DNA of 17,991 bases, from assembly GCA_026225155.1 (NCBI GenBank), contig JAMFSG010000292.1, positions 1 through 17,991 of the forward strand. Reading direction: 5' to 3'. Under the pieces are notes generated by a model. The model was not told where the DNA came from. It worked only from the letters and a program-made list of their open reading frames with translations, and did not search any database. Shown one piece after another: positions 1 to 6,812 of the stretch (its first letter is position 1; the number at the start of each line of letters is the position of its first letter). The position numbers were made by a program, and so were the translations under genes. The DNA is from Verrucomicrobiota bacterium (lineage in GTDB: Bacteria > Verrucomicrobiota > Verrucomicrobiia > Limisphaerales > UBA11358).

Positions 1-2
1 AC

Positions 3-791
3 TATCGTATGAATGATGCAGCTACAGGTCTTACCGATTCAAATGGTCTATTCACATTCTCGACGAATACAGCATCAGCGGAAATGGCCTTTGTTGCGCA
101 AAAAACTGGATATTATCAAGTGCGCAAAGAAATCCAGTTGGGTTTCCGTGAAAACTACGATCCAGCCAGATGGAATCAGACTATTCTTTTACCACTTAGA
201 CAAATTGGAAAACCGATTCCAATGTATGCGCGGCGGAAAGAAGAAGGAATGGTGCTCCAAAAAGAAAATGAGCCGATGGGGTTCGATTTGAAGGCTGGCG
301 ATTGGGTTGCTCCTTATGGAACGGGTTCCCAGACAGACATAATTTTTACCCTTCTTCACCGTCAAATCATCAGCCAGCGTGAATTTGATTGCACGCTGAA
401 AGTATCTTTTCCAAACAAAGGAGATGGAATAGTTGCTACGCCATCACAAGAATTTGCTGGCAGCGCTTTCAGAACATCTCGCACGGCGGCGGAAAATGGA
501 TATGAGCCGGAATTAACTTTGCGTTACCAAAAGACCACGCTGGCGACAAATGTGTTTGGTTATTTTATTCGCGTCGAAACATTGTTGGACGAAAATGGAA
601 ATGTAAAAAGCGCGCTCTACGGAAAGATTGACGGGAATATCAAATTATACGCCGGAACAATTAAGCCACATTCAGGAATGGGTTTTGATTATTATCTAAA
701 TCCAACACCCAACGACCGCAACTTGGAATTTGACCCAAAACATAATTTGTTCACGGATTTGAAACTCCTTGAAGGAATCAACGAGCCTTGA
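3..791 (+). CDS. Hypothetical protein, 5'-truncated by the window edge
   Basis: I do not recognise this protein. The frame is open to the left edge, so the true start probably lies outside the window; the first internal ATG is at 9. About 260 residues are visible. The first ~60 look like the end of a carboxypeptidase-regulatory-like (Ig-type) beta fold: a T-G-L-T-D-S-N-G-L-F-T-F pattern followed by a K-T-G-Y-Y turn. The remainder has alternating polar and hydrophobic stretches and no transmembrane segment, compatible with an exported or surface beta-rich protein, but no catalytic motif is visible. By eye G+C is about 40-47% in sampled lines, against roughly 55-60% in the genes that follow. 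It ends 8 bases before the phosphorylase start. Function unknown. Confidence 0.75.
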   Translation, partial: YRMNDAATGLTDSNGLFTFSTNTASAEMAFVAQKTGYYQVRKEIQLGFRENYDPARWNQTILLPLRQIGKPIPMYARRKEEGMVLQKENEPMGFDLKAGDWVAPYGTGSQTDIIFTLLHRQIISQREFDCTLKVSFPNKGDGIVATPSQEFAGSAFRTSRTAAENGYEPELTLRYQKTTLATNVFGYFIRVETLLDENGNVKSALYGKIDGNIKLYAGTIKPHSGMGFDYYLNPTPNDRNLEFDPKHNLFTDLKLLEGINEP

Positions 792-799
792 ATTAACAA

Positions 800-1468
800 A
801 TGGCTCAATCATCAATCATAGTTTGCTTCGCCCTGAAAGAAGAAGCCGCGCCGTTTCGGAAAATGGCGGCGGGTAAATCCGGCGTTTCCATTCTCATCGT
901 CGGCATCGGGCGCGAGAATGCGGAAAAATCGGTGCGCGATTTTTTGGCTGGCCAAACACGGCTCGCGGGGACGCTCGCCCCACCCGATTTAGTTTTAACC
1001 TGCGGTTTTGCCGGCGGATTGAATCCAGATTTGAAACTTGGCGACGTGGTTTTTGAACTCGGAACCCGGAACTCGGAACTCGGAACTCAATTGCTCGCCG
1101 CTAGCGCGAAGCCCGCGAAATTTTTCTGCGCCGACCGCATCGCCACGACCGTGGCCGAAAAGAAAAAATTGCGCGCGGAAACCGGCGCGGACGTGGTCGA
1201 GATGGAATCCGCGGCAATTCAAGCCGTTTGCGCCGTGCGCGGAATTCCCTGCGCGACCGCGCGCGTGATTTCCGATACGGCGGACGAAGATTTACCGCTG
1301 GATTTCAACGCGCTTTCCAAACCGGACAAAAGTTTGGATTTCGGAAAATTGTTTTTCGCGATCGCGAAGTCGCCGGGAAAAATTGGCGCGTTGATGCAGT
1401 TGCAAAAGAAAACCAGTTTCGCCGCCAAGCAATTGGCCGATGTGCTCGCCAAAATTACTTTTCCGTGA
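800..1468 (+). CDS. hpnG: HpnG-like hopanoid-associated nucleoside phosphorylase
   Basis: This is a 222-residue member of the PNP/UDP phosphorylase (MTA/SAH nucleosidase) superfamily. HpnG releases adenine from adenosylhopane to give ribosylhopane in hopanoid side-chain synthesis. Family residues are present: N-terminal A-L-K-E-E-A, the G-F-A-G-G loop, E-M-E-S-A-A with E136, and R-V-I-S-D-T-A-D with D159. The tail, D-F-G-K-L-F-F-A-I-A-K-S-P-G-K-I, matches my memory of HpnG tails (D-L-G-R-L-L...P-G-Q) better than that of MTA nucleosidase. An in-frame 7-nt repeat at 1055-1088 encodes the odd segment E-L-G-T-R-N-S-E-L-G-T. ATG start lies 8 bases after the preceding stop. The 3' end overlaps the convergent transporter gene by 14 bases. 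The nearby hpnK and hpnD homologues support the hopanoid reading. Alternative: a general MTA/SAH nucleosidase. Confidence 0.8.
   Translation: MAQSSIIVCFALKEEAAPFRKMAAGKSGVSILIVGIGRENAEKSVRDFLAGQTRLAGTLAPPDLVLTCGFAGGLNPDLKLGDVVFELGTRNSELGTQLLAASAKPAKFFCADRIATTVAEKKKLRAETGADVVEMESAAIQAVCAVRGIPCATARVISDTADEDLPLDFNALSKPDKSLDFGKLFFAIAKSPGKIGALMQLQKKTSFAAKQLADVLAKITFP
1055..1088 (+). repeat. Short tandem array, 7-nt unit GGAACTC
   Basis: The 7-base word GGAACTC (one copy reads GGAACCC) occurs about 4.8 times head to tail inside the phosphorylase gene. Because 3 x 7 = 21 bases, the reading frame stays open and gives a 7-residue period, E-L-G-T-R-N-S / E-L-G-T-Q-L. It follows the G-D-V-V strand, where other family members go straight on, so it looks like an insertion tolerated in a surface loop. 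Confidence 0.8.
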
Positions 1469-1889
1469 CTTGCGTTTGGGCTGGAGTCGGCGGCGCATCG
1501 GATTTCATTTTGATCTGTTCGCTCCACGCGACGAGCGCCGCGCCGATGACGATGATGGCCACGCCCGTCCAACGCAGCGCGCTGACTTCTTCGTGCCGCA
1601 CCAGGCGCGCCGCGAGCGCGGTGATGACAAATCCCAGCGACGTCAACGGCCAGATCAGGCTTACGTCCTTTTGCGACAGCAGATAGAGCAGCACGCCGAA
1701 GAAACACGTTTCAAAAAACGTGCCGAGCAAAATATTTTTGTTCGTCGCGCCGCGGGCGATGATGCGTCCGATTTCGCCGGCGGAAATGCGTTTCACCTCG
1801 CCGATTTCATGAAGTCCCTGGCTCAAAAAAACGACGCCGACGGCTTCGAACACGAGCCCGATCAAAAGGATGGCGATAAACTTTGTCAT
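1455..1889 (-). CDS. Small DMT/SMR-type (EamA-like) four-TM membrane transporter
   Basis: A 144-residue protein with four predicted membrane helices, at about residues 3-25, 53-73, 78-96 and 104-124, and a short polar C-terminal tail rich in P, T and Q. Size and helix layout fit the drug/metabolite transporter superfamily of small four-helix proteins (SMR/ArnE/ArnF/EamA half units), which act as dimers in the inner membrane. The substrate cannot be read from the sequence. Its ATG directly follows the TAA of hpnK (TAA|ATG, no gap), so the two are almost certainly co-translated, and it is the last gene of the leftward block. By association it could move a lipid or sugar-lipid related to the HpnK/HpnD pathway; this is inference. 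Confidence 0.75.
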   Translation of the reverse strand: MTKFIAILLIGLVFEAVGVVFLSQGLHEIGEVKRISAGEIGRIIARGATNKNILLGTFFETCFFGVLLYLLSQKDVSLIWPLTSLGFVITALAARLVRHEEVSALRWTGVAIIVIGAALVAWSEQIKMKSDAPPTPAQTQVTEK

Positions 1890-2708
1890 TTATAAATCTT
1901 GATAGCGAATCAGCCCGATGCCGAGTTTTTTAATTTCATCTTTCACGCGCGGACTGACGAGCGCGTCGAACTCATGCTTGAATTGGTCGAGCGACGGATG
2001 CGCGTAAAGCTCCGAATCGCCATCCGGCAATTCCGGCAGCAATTTCAAAATGTAATCTTCGTCCACACGCGAATCTTGCAGCAACCCAAAAGTGATCTGC
2101 GTGTGCCGGATTTTTTTCTGCGCCAAAATTTTTCGCGCACGACTGGAAAGCATTTCAAAAATCGTCGCGTGAGAAATTTTGTAAAACAAATGGCCGCTCG
2201 ACATTTTGCGGCTGCGCGACAAGCAATCGCGCGTCAAACGCAAATGCGTGATGCCGAGCTTTTCCGAATCGCGCATCAGAATTTCGAAAACGGTCGGATG
2301 CAAATGCAGATGCAAATGCCCGTTGACGTGATCCAGCTTCAAGCCGGTGGCGCGAAATTTTTCAAACTGCGCGTGGATTTCCGCGCGGAGTTGTTCGCGC
2401 AAACTACACTTGAAAAAATAGTTCACGCCGACGCCGACGGGCGAATTGGAAAAATCGCCGCGCGCGTTGACGAGGCCAGGAATTTTTTCCGGCGGCAACG
2501 TGGAATGTCCGTGCAACAAAGTCAGATGCAAACCGACGCCGAGATTCGGATTTTCTTGCGCAAGTTTTACAGCTTCGTCAAAACCGGGTTCGTTGACCAT
2601 CAAACTCGCCGTAGTCAAAATGCCCTCGCGATGCGCGCGAATGACGGCTTCGTTCACCGAATGTGAAAGTCCAAAATCATCGGCGTTTACGATGAGCCGG
2701 CGGGGCAA
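1890..2708 (-). CDS. hpnK: HpnK, YdjC/ChbG-type hopanoid-associated deacetylase-like protein
   Basis: A 272-residue YdjC/ChbG-family protein. The N-terminal V-N-A-D-D-F-G metal-binding motif, V-G-L-H-L-T-L, the histidine-rich D-H-V-N-G-H-L-H-L-H-L-H-P stretch and the late E-L-Y-A-H-P motif are all present, giving the Asp/His metal site of carbohydrate deacetylases. HpnK is the hopanoid-cluster branch of this family; its exact substrate is not established to my knowledge. The start is a TTG at 2708, chosen because the conserved V-N-A-D-D-F-G follows 6 residues later and no ATG or GTG lies nearby. No good Shine-Dalgarno sequence precedes it. The gap from the hpnD stop is 37 bases, and the gene abuts the transporter gene. 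A general YdjC deacetylase is the alternative. Confidence 0.85.
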   Translation of the reverse strand: MPRRLIVNADDFGLSHSVNEAVIRAHREGILTTASLMVNEPGFDEAVKLAQENPNLGVGLHLTLLHGHSTLPPEKIPGLVNARGDFSNSPVGVGVNYFFKCSLREQLRAEIHAQFEKFRATGLKLDHVNGHLHLHLHPTVFEILMRDSEKLGITHLRLTRDCLSRSRKMSSGHLFYKISHATIFEMLSSRARKILAQKKIRHTQITFGLLQDSRVDEDYILKLLPELPDGDSELYAHPSLDQFKHEFDALVSPRVKDEIKKLGIGLIRYQDL

Positions 2709-2745
2709 TTGCGGATTGGGAAAAGACGCGGACCTTGCAAAATTT

Positions 2746-3615
2746 TTATCGCGTTCCGTAACTGGAAGTTTTTGCGCCGGCGACGTAACGCAACCATGAT
2801 TGGAAAATCAGCGCGAGCTTTTGCGGCTTGCTCAATTTCAACGGCTGTGGGCCGAAGACGTTGAATTTTCCGCGTTCAAGTTTCATCAAGAGTTGCCAAT
2901 AAACTGAACCCATCAATTCGGCGGCGACCATGGATTTGCGGTCTTCGGGCGGCAACGTTTTTTGCGCGAGCGAATAAAATTTCTTTGCGCGTTCGGAAAT
3001 GGAGTTGGCGAGCGCGAAGTAGCGTTCCGAATATTTTGATTCCAGAATTTCCGATTCTGTGACGTTGAATTTTTTCAGTTCGTCGAGCGGCAAATAAATG
3101 CGTCCGCGAGCGGCGTCGTTTTTCACATCGCGCAAAATGTTGGTGAGTTGCAGCGCTTTGCCGAGGTGAAGCGCATATTCGTGGCACGCCGGATTTTTGT
3201 AGCCGAAAATTTCAATGCTCAAAAGCCCGACGACGGACGCGACGCGGTAGCAATAAAGTTCCAGTTCTTCAAAATTTTCGTAGCGCAATTTTTCCAGATC
3301 CATTTCGCAGCCTTTGATGAGTTCGTCGAAAAGTGCGAACGGCAGTTTGAATTTCTGAATGACGAGCTGAAACTCGCGGTTGATGGGAAATTGTGGTGTT
3401 TGATTTTCGCAGGCGCGTTGGATGTCGGCGCGCCATTCGGCCAGTTGCGTGCGACGGGTTTCGACGGTCACGGAATCCTCATCGGCAACGTCGTCTACTT
3501 CACGGCAAAAGGCGTAAAGCGCGGACATGGCGTCGCGTTTCGGTTTCGGCAAAAGGATGAAAGCGAGCGCAAGGTTAGACGCGCTTTTTTTGGTGATGGC
3601 GCGGCTGTGTTGCAT
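2746..3615 (-). CDS. hpnD: HpnD-type presqualene diphosphate (squalene/phytoene) synthase
   Basis: A trans-isoprenyl diphosphate synthase of 289 residues. Both Asp-rich Mg-diphosphate motifs are present: D41-D-V-A-D45-E and D163-V-K-N-D167. The contexts S-A-L-Y-A-F-C-R-E-V-D-D-V-A-D-E and Q-L-T-N-I-L-R-D...A-A-R-G-R-I-Y-L-P match HpnD better than HpnC, whose corresponding motif is usually Q-L-T-N-F-W-Q-D. HpnD joins two farnesyl diphosphates to presqualene diphosphate, which HpnC and HpnE convert to squalene; neither is in the window. A single enzyme giving squalene or a C30 carotenoid remains possible. ATG at 3615 is preferred; a GTG lies directly upstream at 3618. The upstream gene's TGA overlaps the ATG (TGATG), implying translational coupling. 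Confidence 0.85.
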   Translation of the reverse strand: MQHSRAITKKSASNLALAFILLPKPKRDAMSALYAFCREVDDVADEDSVTVETRRTQLAEWRADIQRACENQTPQFPINREFQLVIQKFKLPFALFDELIKGCEMDLEKLRYENFEELELYCYRVASVVGLLSIEIFGYKNPACHEYALHLGKALQLTNILRDVKNDAARGRIYLPLDELKKFNVTESEILESKYSERYFALANSISERAKKFYSLAQKTLPPEDRKSMVAAELMGSVYWQLLMKLERGKFNVFGPQPLKLSKPQKLALIFQSWLRYVAGAKTSSYGTR

Positions 3616-3866
3616 CACGGTGACGGCGGCTTGGGCGCGTCCGATTTTTTTTCGGTGCGGATGGGCGGCAGGCCGCCGGTTTCGGCGAGCGTGGGATTTT
3701 TTTGCCGCCGGCGATTGCGGTTTTTGCGGCGTTTTTTGCCTTTGTTTCGGAACAAGGTGAGCCAGATGACGAGGCAGGCTATGGCAAAACCGACAAGCAA
3801 CAGAATGGCAAGAAACACCAGCCAGTCGCTTCCGGAGCTTTCAGATGATGTGAAAAATTCGCGCAT
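3615..3866 (-). CDS. Small single-pass membrane protein with basic, proline-rich tail
   Basis: An 83-residue protein that I do not recognise. One strong membrane helix spans about residues 15-37. A dense positive cluster follows directly (R-N-K-G-K-K-R-R-K-N-R-N-R-R-R-Q-K), then a P-rich tail. By the positive-inside rule the basic tail should be cytoplasmic, with the serine-rich N-terminus outside. It starts with ATG 18 bases after the response-regulator stop, and its stop overlaps the hpnD start as TGATG, so its translation is tied to the synthase. No catalytic motif. It could be a membrane anchor or adaptor for the squalene-pathway enzyme, or simply a leader-like ORF that sets hpnD translation; neither is shown. 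Confidence 0.7.
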   Translation of the reverse strand: MREFFTSSESSGSDWLVFLAILLLVGFAIACLVIWLTLFRNKGKKRRKNRNRRRQKNPTLAETGGLPPIRTEKKSDAPKPPSP

Positions 3867-3884
3867 AAGCTGGTGATAAACGCA

Positions 3885-5303
3885 TCAATCATTGCTGCCG
3901 GGCGCGGCGGCTTCGCCATTTTCCCCGGCGATCTTCATGTTCAATTTTTGCATACGATAACGTAAAGCGTGTCGGGTCATCTTAAGCCGCTCGGAAGTCC
4001 GTGTCAGGCTGAAATTATTCTGCTCTAACGTGTCTTGAATGATTTCGCGTTCGAGCCGTTCAAGCGCGTCGTCGAGCGATTCGTTCGGTGCCGGCACGCT
4101 GGACTGGCCTTTTTGCAGATGCGCTTCGGCGGTGAAATCCGGCAGACTTGCGGGCTGGATTTCGTGGCTTGTTTCCAAAATCAACGCGCGTTCGATGACG
4201 TTGCGCAGTTCGCGGACATTGCCGGGCCAGCGTTGCGCGAGCAATCTTTGCTGCGCGGCGGGCGTAAAACCGGTGACGTTCCGGTTCATCTTGGCGCGGA
4301 AATTTTTTAGAAAATGCGCGGCTAAAATCAAAACGTCCTCGCCGCGTTCACGCAGCGGCGGCAGATTAAACTGCACGACGTTCAGCCGATGAAACAAGTC
4401 TTCGCGAAAATCACCGGTCATGATCGCCTGCGCGATGTCGCGGTTCGTCGCGGCGATGAGGCGGACATTCACGCGCAATTCTTCCGTGCCACCGACACGC
4501 GTGAACGAACCGTCTTCGAGAAATCGCAACAGCTTCGCCTGCAACGGTTTGCCCATGTCCGCGATCTCGTCGAGAAAAATCGTGCCGCCGTCGGCTTCCT
4601 CGACGCGGCCGTTTTTTTGTTTGATCGCGCCGGTGAACGCGCCGCGTTCATGGCCGAACAGTTCGCTTTCCAAAAGCTGTTCGGGAATCGCCGCGCAATT
4701 GATGCGGACGTAATTTTTTTCGCGGCGCGAACTCAAGCTGTGGATGGCACCGGCGACGAGTTCCTTGCCCGTGCCACTTTCGCCGAGCACGAGCACGCGC
4801 GCATCGGTCGCGGCGACGGTGCGGATGAGCTGGCGCAGTTCGCGGATTTTTGGCGATTCGCCGACGATCTGGTCGAGGCCAAAAATTTCGCCCGCGCGCG
4901 AACGTAATTCGGCATTTTCGCGCAGCAGCCGATAGCGTTCCGCGCAGCGCGCGACGGCGTGAAACAATTCTTCCGGCTCGAACGGCTTGGCCAAATAATC
5001 AATCGCGCCGGCCTTGATTGCTTCGACTGCGAGTTTCGGCGTGGCGTAAGCCGTGATCATGAGCGCGGGCAATTCCGGCCATTGGCTGCGGATTTTTTTG
5101 AGAAATTCGTAGCCGGAAATGCCGCCGAGCCGCGCGTCGGTGATGACCATGAAAAATTCTTCGCGCGCCAAAAAAGCCAGCGCGTCCTCGGCGGATTCGG
5201 CGGCGCGCACGGCGTAACCTTCGTCGTCCAGCATGACTTGCAGCGAACGACGCATGTTTTTTTCGTCGTCCACGATCAGCACGGATGGCAGCGGCACGTT
5301 CAT
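3885..5303 (-). CDS. NtrC-family sigma-54-dependent response regulator
   Basis: A 472-residue regulator with three domains. The receiver (about 1-122) has acidic D12-D13, phospho-acceptor D56, T84 and K106. The AAA+ domain (about 145-385) has Walker A G174-E-S-G-T-G-K180, an intact G-A-F-T-G-A loop (221-226) that contacts sigma-54, and Walker B ending F-L-D245-E246. The C-terminal Fis-type helix-turn-helix is at about 430-455. All catalytic residues are present, so it should be an active, phosphorylation-controlled ATPase that opens sigma-54 promoters. It overlaps the upstream kinase gene by 4 bases (ATGA), a typical cognate pair. Targets are not shown; I found no convincing TGGCAC-N5-TTGC promoter in the intergenic stretches here. 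The membrane protein and hpnD follow in the same direction. Confidence 0.95.
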   Translation of the reverse strand: MNVPLPSVLIVDDEKNMRRSLQVMLDDEGYAVRAAESAEDALAFLAREEFFMVITDARLGGISGYEFLKKIRSQWPELPALMITAYATPKLAVEAIKAGAIDYLAKPFEPEELFHAVARCAERYRLLRENAELRSRAGEIFGLDQIVGESPKIRELRQLIRTVAATDARVLVLGESGTGKELVAGAIHSLSSRREKNYVRINCAAIPEQLLESELFGHERGAFTGAIKQKNGRVEEADGGTIFLDEIADMGKPLQAKLLRFLEDGSFTRVGGTEELRVNVRLIAATNRDIAQAIMTGDFREDLFHRLNVVQFNLPPLRERGEDVLILAAHFLKNFRAKMNRNVTGFTPAAQQRLLAQRWPGNVRELRNVIERALILETSHEIQPASLPDFTAEAHLQKGQSSVPAPNESLDDALERLEREIIQDTLEQNNFSLTRTSERLKMTRHALRYRMQKLNMKIAGENGEAAAPGSND

Positions 5304-6721
5304 CTTTTGAATGGTCGGGGCAAAGCTTTCGCGGGGAAGCTTACTGTGAATTTCGCGCCGTTTCCAAGTCCTGATTCGCCGGGTTTGGAATGCAGCAGCG
5401 GCGATTCCAATCGCACGTTGCCGCCGTAAAGTTCGGTGTTGTGTTTCACGATGGCGAGGCCGAGGCCGGAACCTTTTTCTTTCGTCGTGTAGTAAACTTC
5501 AAAAATGCGGATGATTTTTTCCGGCGGAATTCCCGGGCCATCGTCGGCAATGGAAATTTCTACCGCCAGATCGCGTCGGCAATGCGCGGTCACAAAAATA
5601 TTTCCATTGTCGCCCAGCGCGTCGCGCGCGTTTTGTAACAAATTGGCGAGAATTTCCGCCAAATGATTATGCTGCATGAGCAGCGGCGGAAACGGCGGCG
5701 AATAATCGCGGTGAACTTTTATTTCCGTCGGCATGGCGGGTGGAAAAACCTGCGCGATGGCGCGGTCAATTTCTTCGATGACATTCAGTTTTTCCACGCG
5801 GCCTTCGCTCAACTGCGCGTAGCCCATGATCTGCGTGATGACTTTGTCGGCGCGCGCGACTTCTTCCTGGATGATCTCGATTTGTTGCGCGGCGGAATTT
5901 TTATTTTCGCGCACCGCCCGTTTCAGCGAGTGCGCAGTATTGTTGATGATGGCGAGCGGGTTTTTGATCTGATGCGCGAATTCGGCGGCGAGCCGCCCGG
6001 CGGAATGCAGTTGACCTTCGCGCGCGGCGAATTCGCTGGCTTCTTCGACGGCGAGCCGCTGACGTTCCAATAAAACTTGTGCGCCGTAACAGCAAATTGT
6101 GGTCAATCCCAAAACCACCAACCGCAACGCGAACGGCTGGCCCAAATCTTCATGCGGCTCGAAATCAAATGTGCGCAAGGTCGTGTCATCCAGGCTGCCG
6201 ATGACCGAAACGTCAATCACGCCCACCGACACATAACAAAGGCAGGTCGCAAGGTTCAAAAATAATTGTGAAAAACCCGGCGGGGTGCTGGCCGCATTGC
6301 GGATGATCAAAACGACGAACAGCCAGAAAAGGATGCTGTCCAATCCGCCGGAAACCACCGCCAATGCGCCGACAAAAAGTCCGTCCACCAATCCATCCGC
6401 GACCACCGTCCACTGCACCACGGCCAGTGGCAACCGCTCTGCCGCCACTAAAATCAAGCCGACGGCCACGCTGGCCAAAACATAGAACCAGAAGATGTAT
6501 TGCACGGTTTCCACTACCACGTCGAGCGTGCTGGCCACCGTGCCATACCACGGTTTGATGTCGAACGAATACGCGATCATCGCGATGAATACGGCCTTGA
6601 TCGGCAACATGATGTTGCGCTCGACGATCTGGATGCGCCGGAACTGCCGCGCCGGATCCGGCACGGGAATTTCCAGCAGCCTGAACAACTGCCGCAGCCA
6701 CGCCACATGGCTTGGTTTCAT
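5300..6721 (-). CDS. Membrane sensor histidine kinase (NtrB-like), six predicted TM helices
   Basis: A 473-residue kinase. The N-terminal half has about six hydrophobic helices between residues 35 and 225, joined by short loops, with no PAS, HAMP or periplasmic domain visible. The signal is therefore probably sensed in or at the membrane. The dimerisation/phosphoacceptor motif E-F-A-H250-Q-I-K-N-P is followed by the ATPase domain: N-box L-L-Q-N-A-R-D-A-L, G1 D-D-G-P-G-I-P, and G2 G-S-G-L-G-L-A-I-V-K. These are all the residues needed for autophosphorylation of H250 and transfer to the partner regulator. It starts with ATG at 6721, preceded by a large hairpin-forming repeat that separates it from coaC. 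It overlaps the NtrC-type regulator by 4 bases. The stimulus is unknown. Confidence 0.93.
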   Translation of the reverse strand: MKPSHVAWLRQLFRLLEIPVPDPARQFRRIQIVERNIMLPIKAVFIAMIAYSFDIKPWYGTVASTLDVVVETVQYIFWFYVLASVAVGLILVAAERLPLAVVQWTVVADGLVDGLFVGALAVVSGGLDSILFWLFVVLIIRNAASTPPGFSQLFLNLATCLCYVSVGVIDVSVIGSLDDTTLRTFDFEPHEDLGQPFALRLVVLGLTTICCYGAQVLLERQRLAVEEASEFAAREGQLHSAGRLAAEFAHQIKNPLAIINNTAHSLKRAVRENKNSAAQQIEIIQEEVARADKVITQIMGYAQLSEGRVEKLNVIEEIDRAIAQVFPPAMPTEIKVHRDYSPPFPPLLMQHNHLAEILANLLQNARDALGDNGNIFVTAHCRRDLAVEISIADDGPGIPPEKIIRIFEVYYTTKEKGSGLGLAIVKHNTELYGGNVRLESPLLHSKPGESGLGNGAKFTVSFPAKALPRPFKR

Positions 6722-6730
6722 AAATCGAAG

Positions 6731-6811
6731 TTTTCAGTGTTCAGTTTCAAGTGTTCAGTCGGTTCAGCCGCCCGGCGGATGTGCTGAACACTTGAAACTT
6801 GAAACTGAAAA
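6731..6811. repeat. Large inverted repeat of short words between coaC and the kinase gene
   Basis: Arms 6731-6758 and 6784-6811 are each 28 bases and pair with only three mismatches, around a 25-base loop that itself contains CCG-cccgg-CGG. The arms are built from iterated words such as TTTCAAGTGTTCAG. The structure fills nearly all of the 91-base gap between the coaC stop (6813) and the kinase ATG (6721). No T-run follows in the direction of transcription, so it is not a canonical terminator. It could still cause attenuation or mRNA processing between the two genes. Confidence 0.85.
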
Positions 6812-6812
6812 T

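Noticed and set aside
2293..2322. Repeated ATGCAAATGCAGATGC words in hpnK as a further short-word array
   Set aside because: They encode the histidine-rich metal-site motif (H-L-H-L-H-L-H-P) expected in this family, so protein conservation explains them.
3148..3876. A 242-codon + strand frame over hpnD and the small membrane gene
   Set aside because: It is F/R/A-rich shadow sequence antisense to a gene with intact Asp-rich catalytic motifs.
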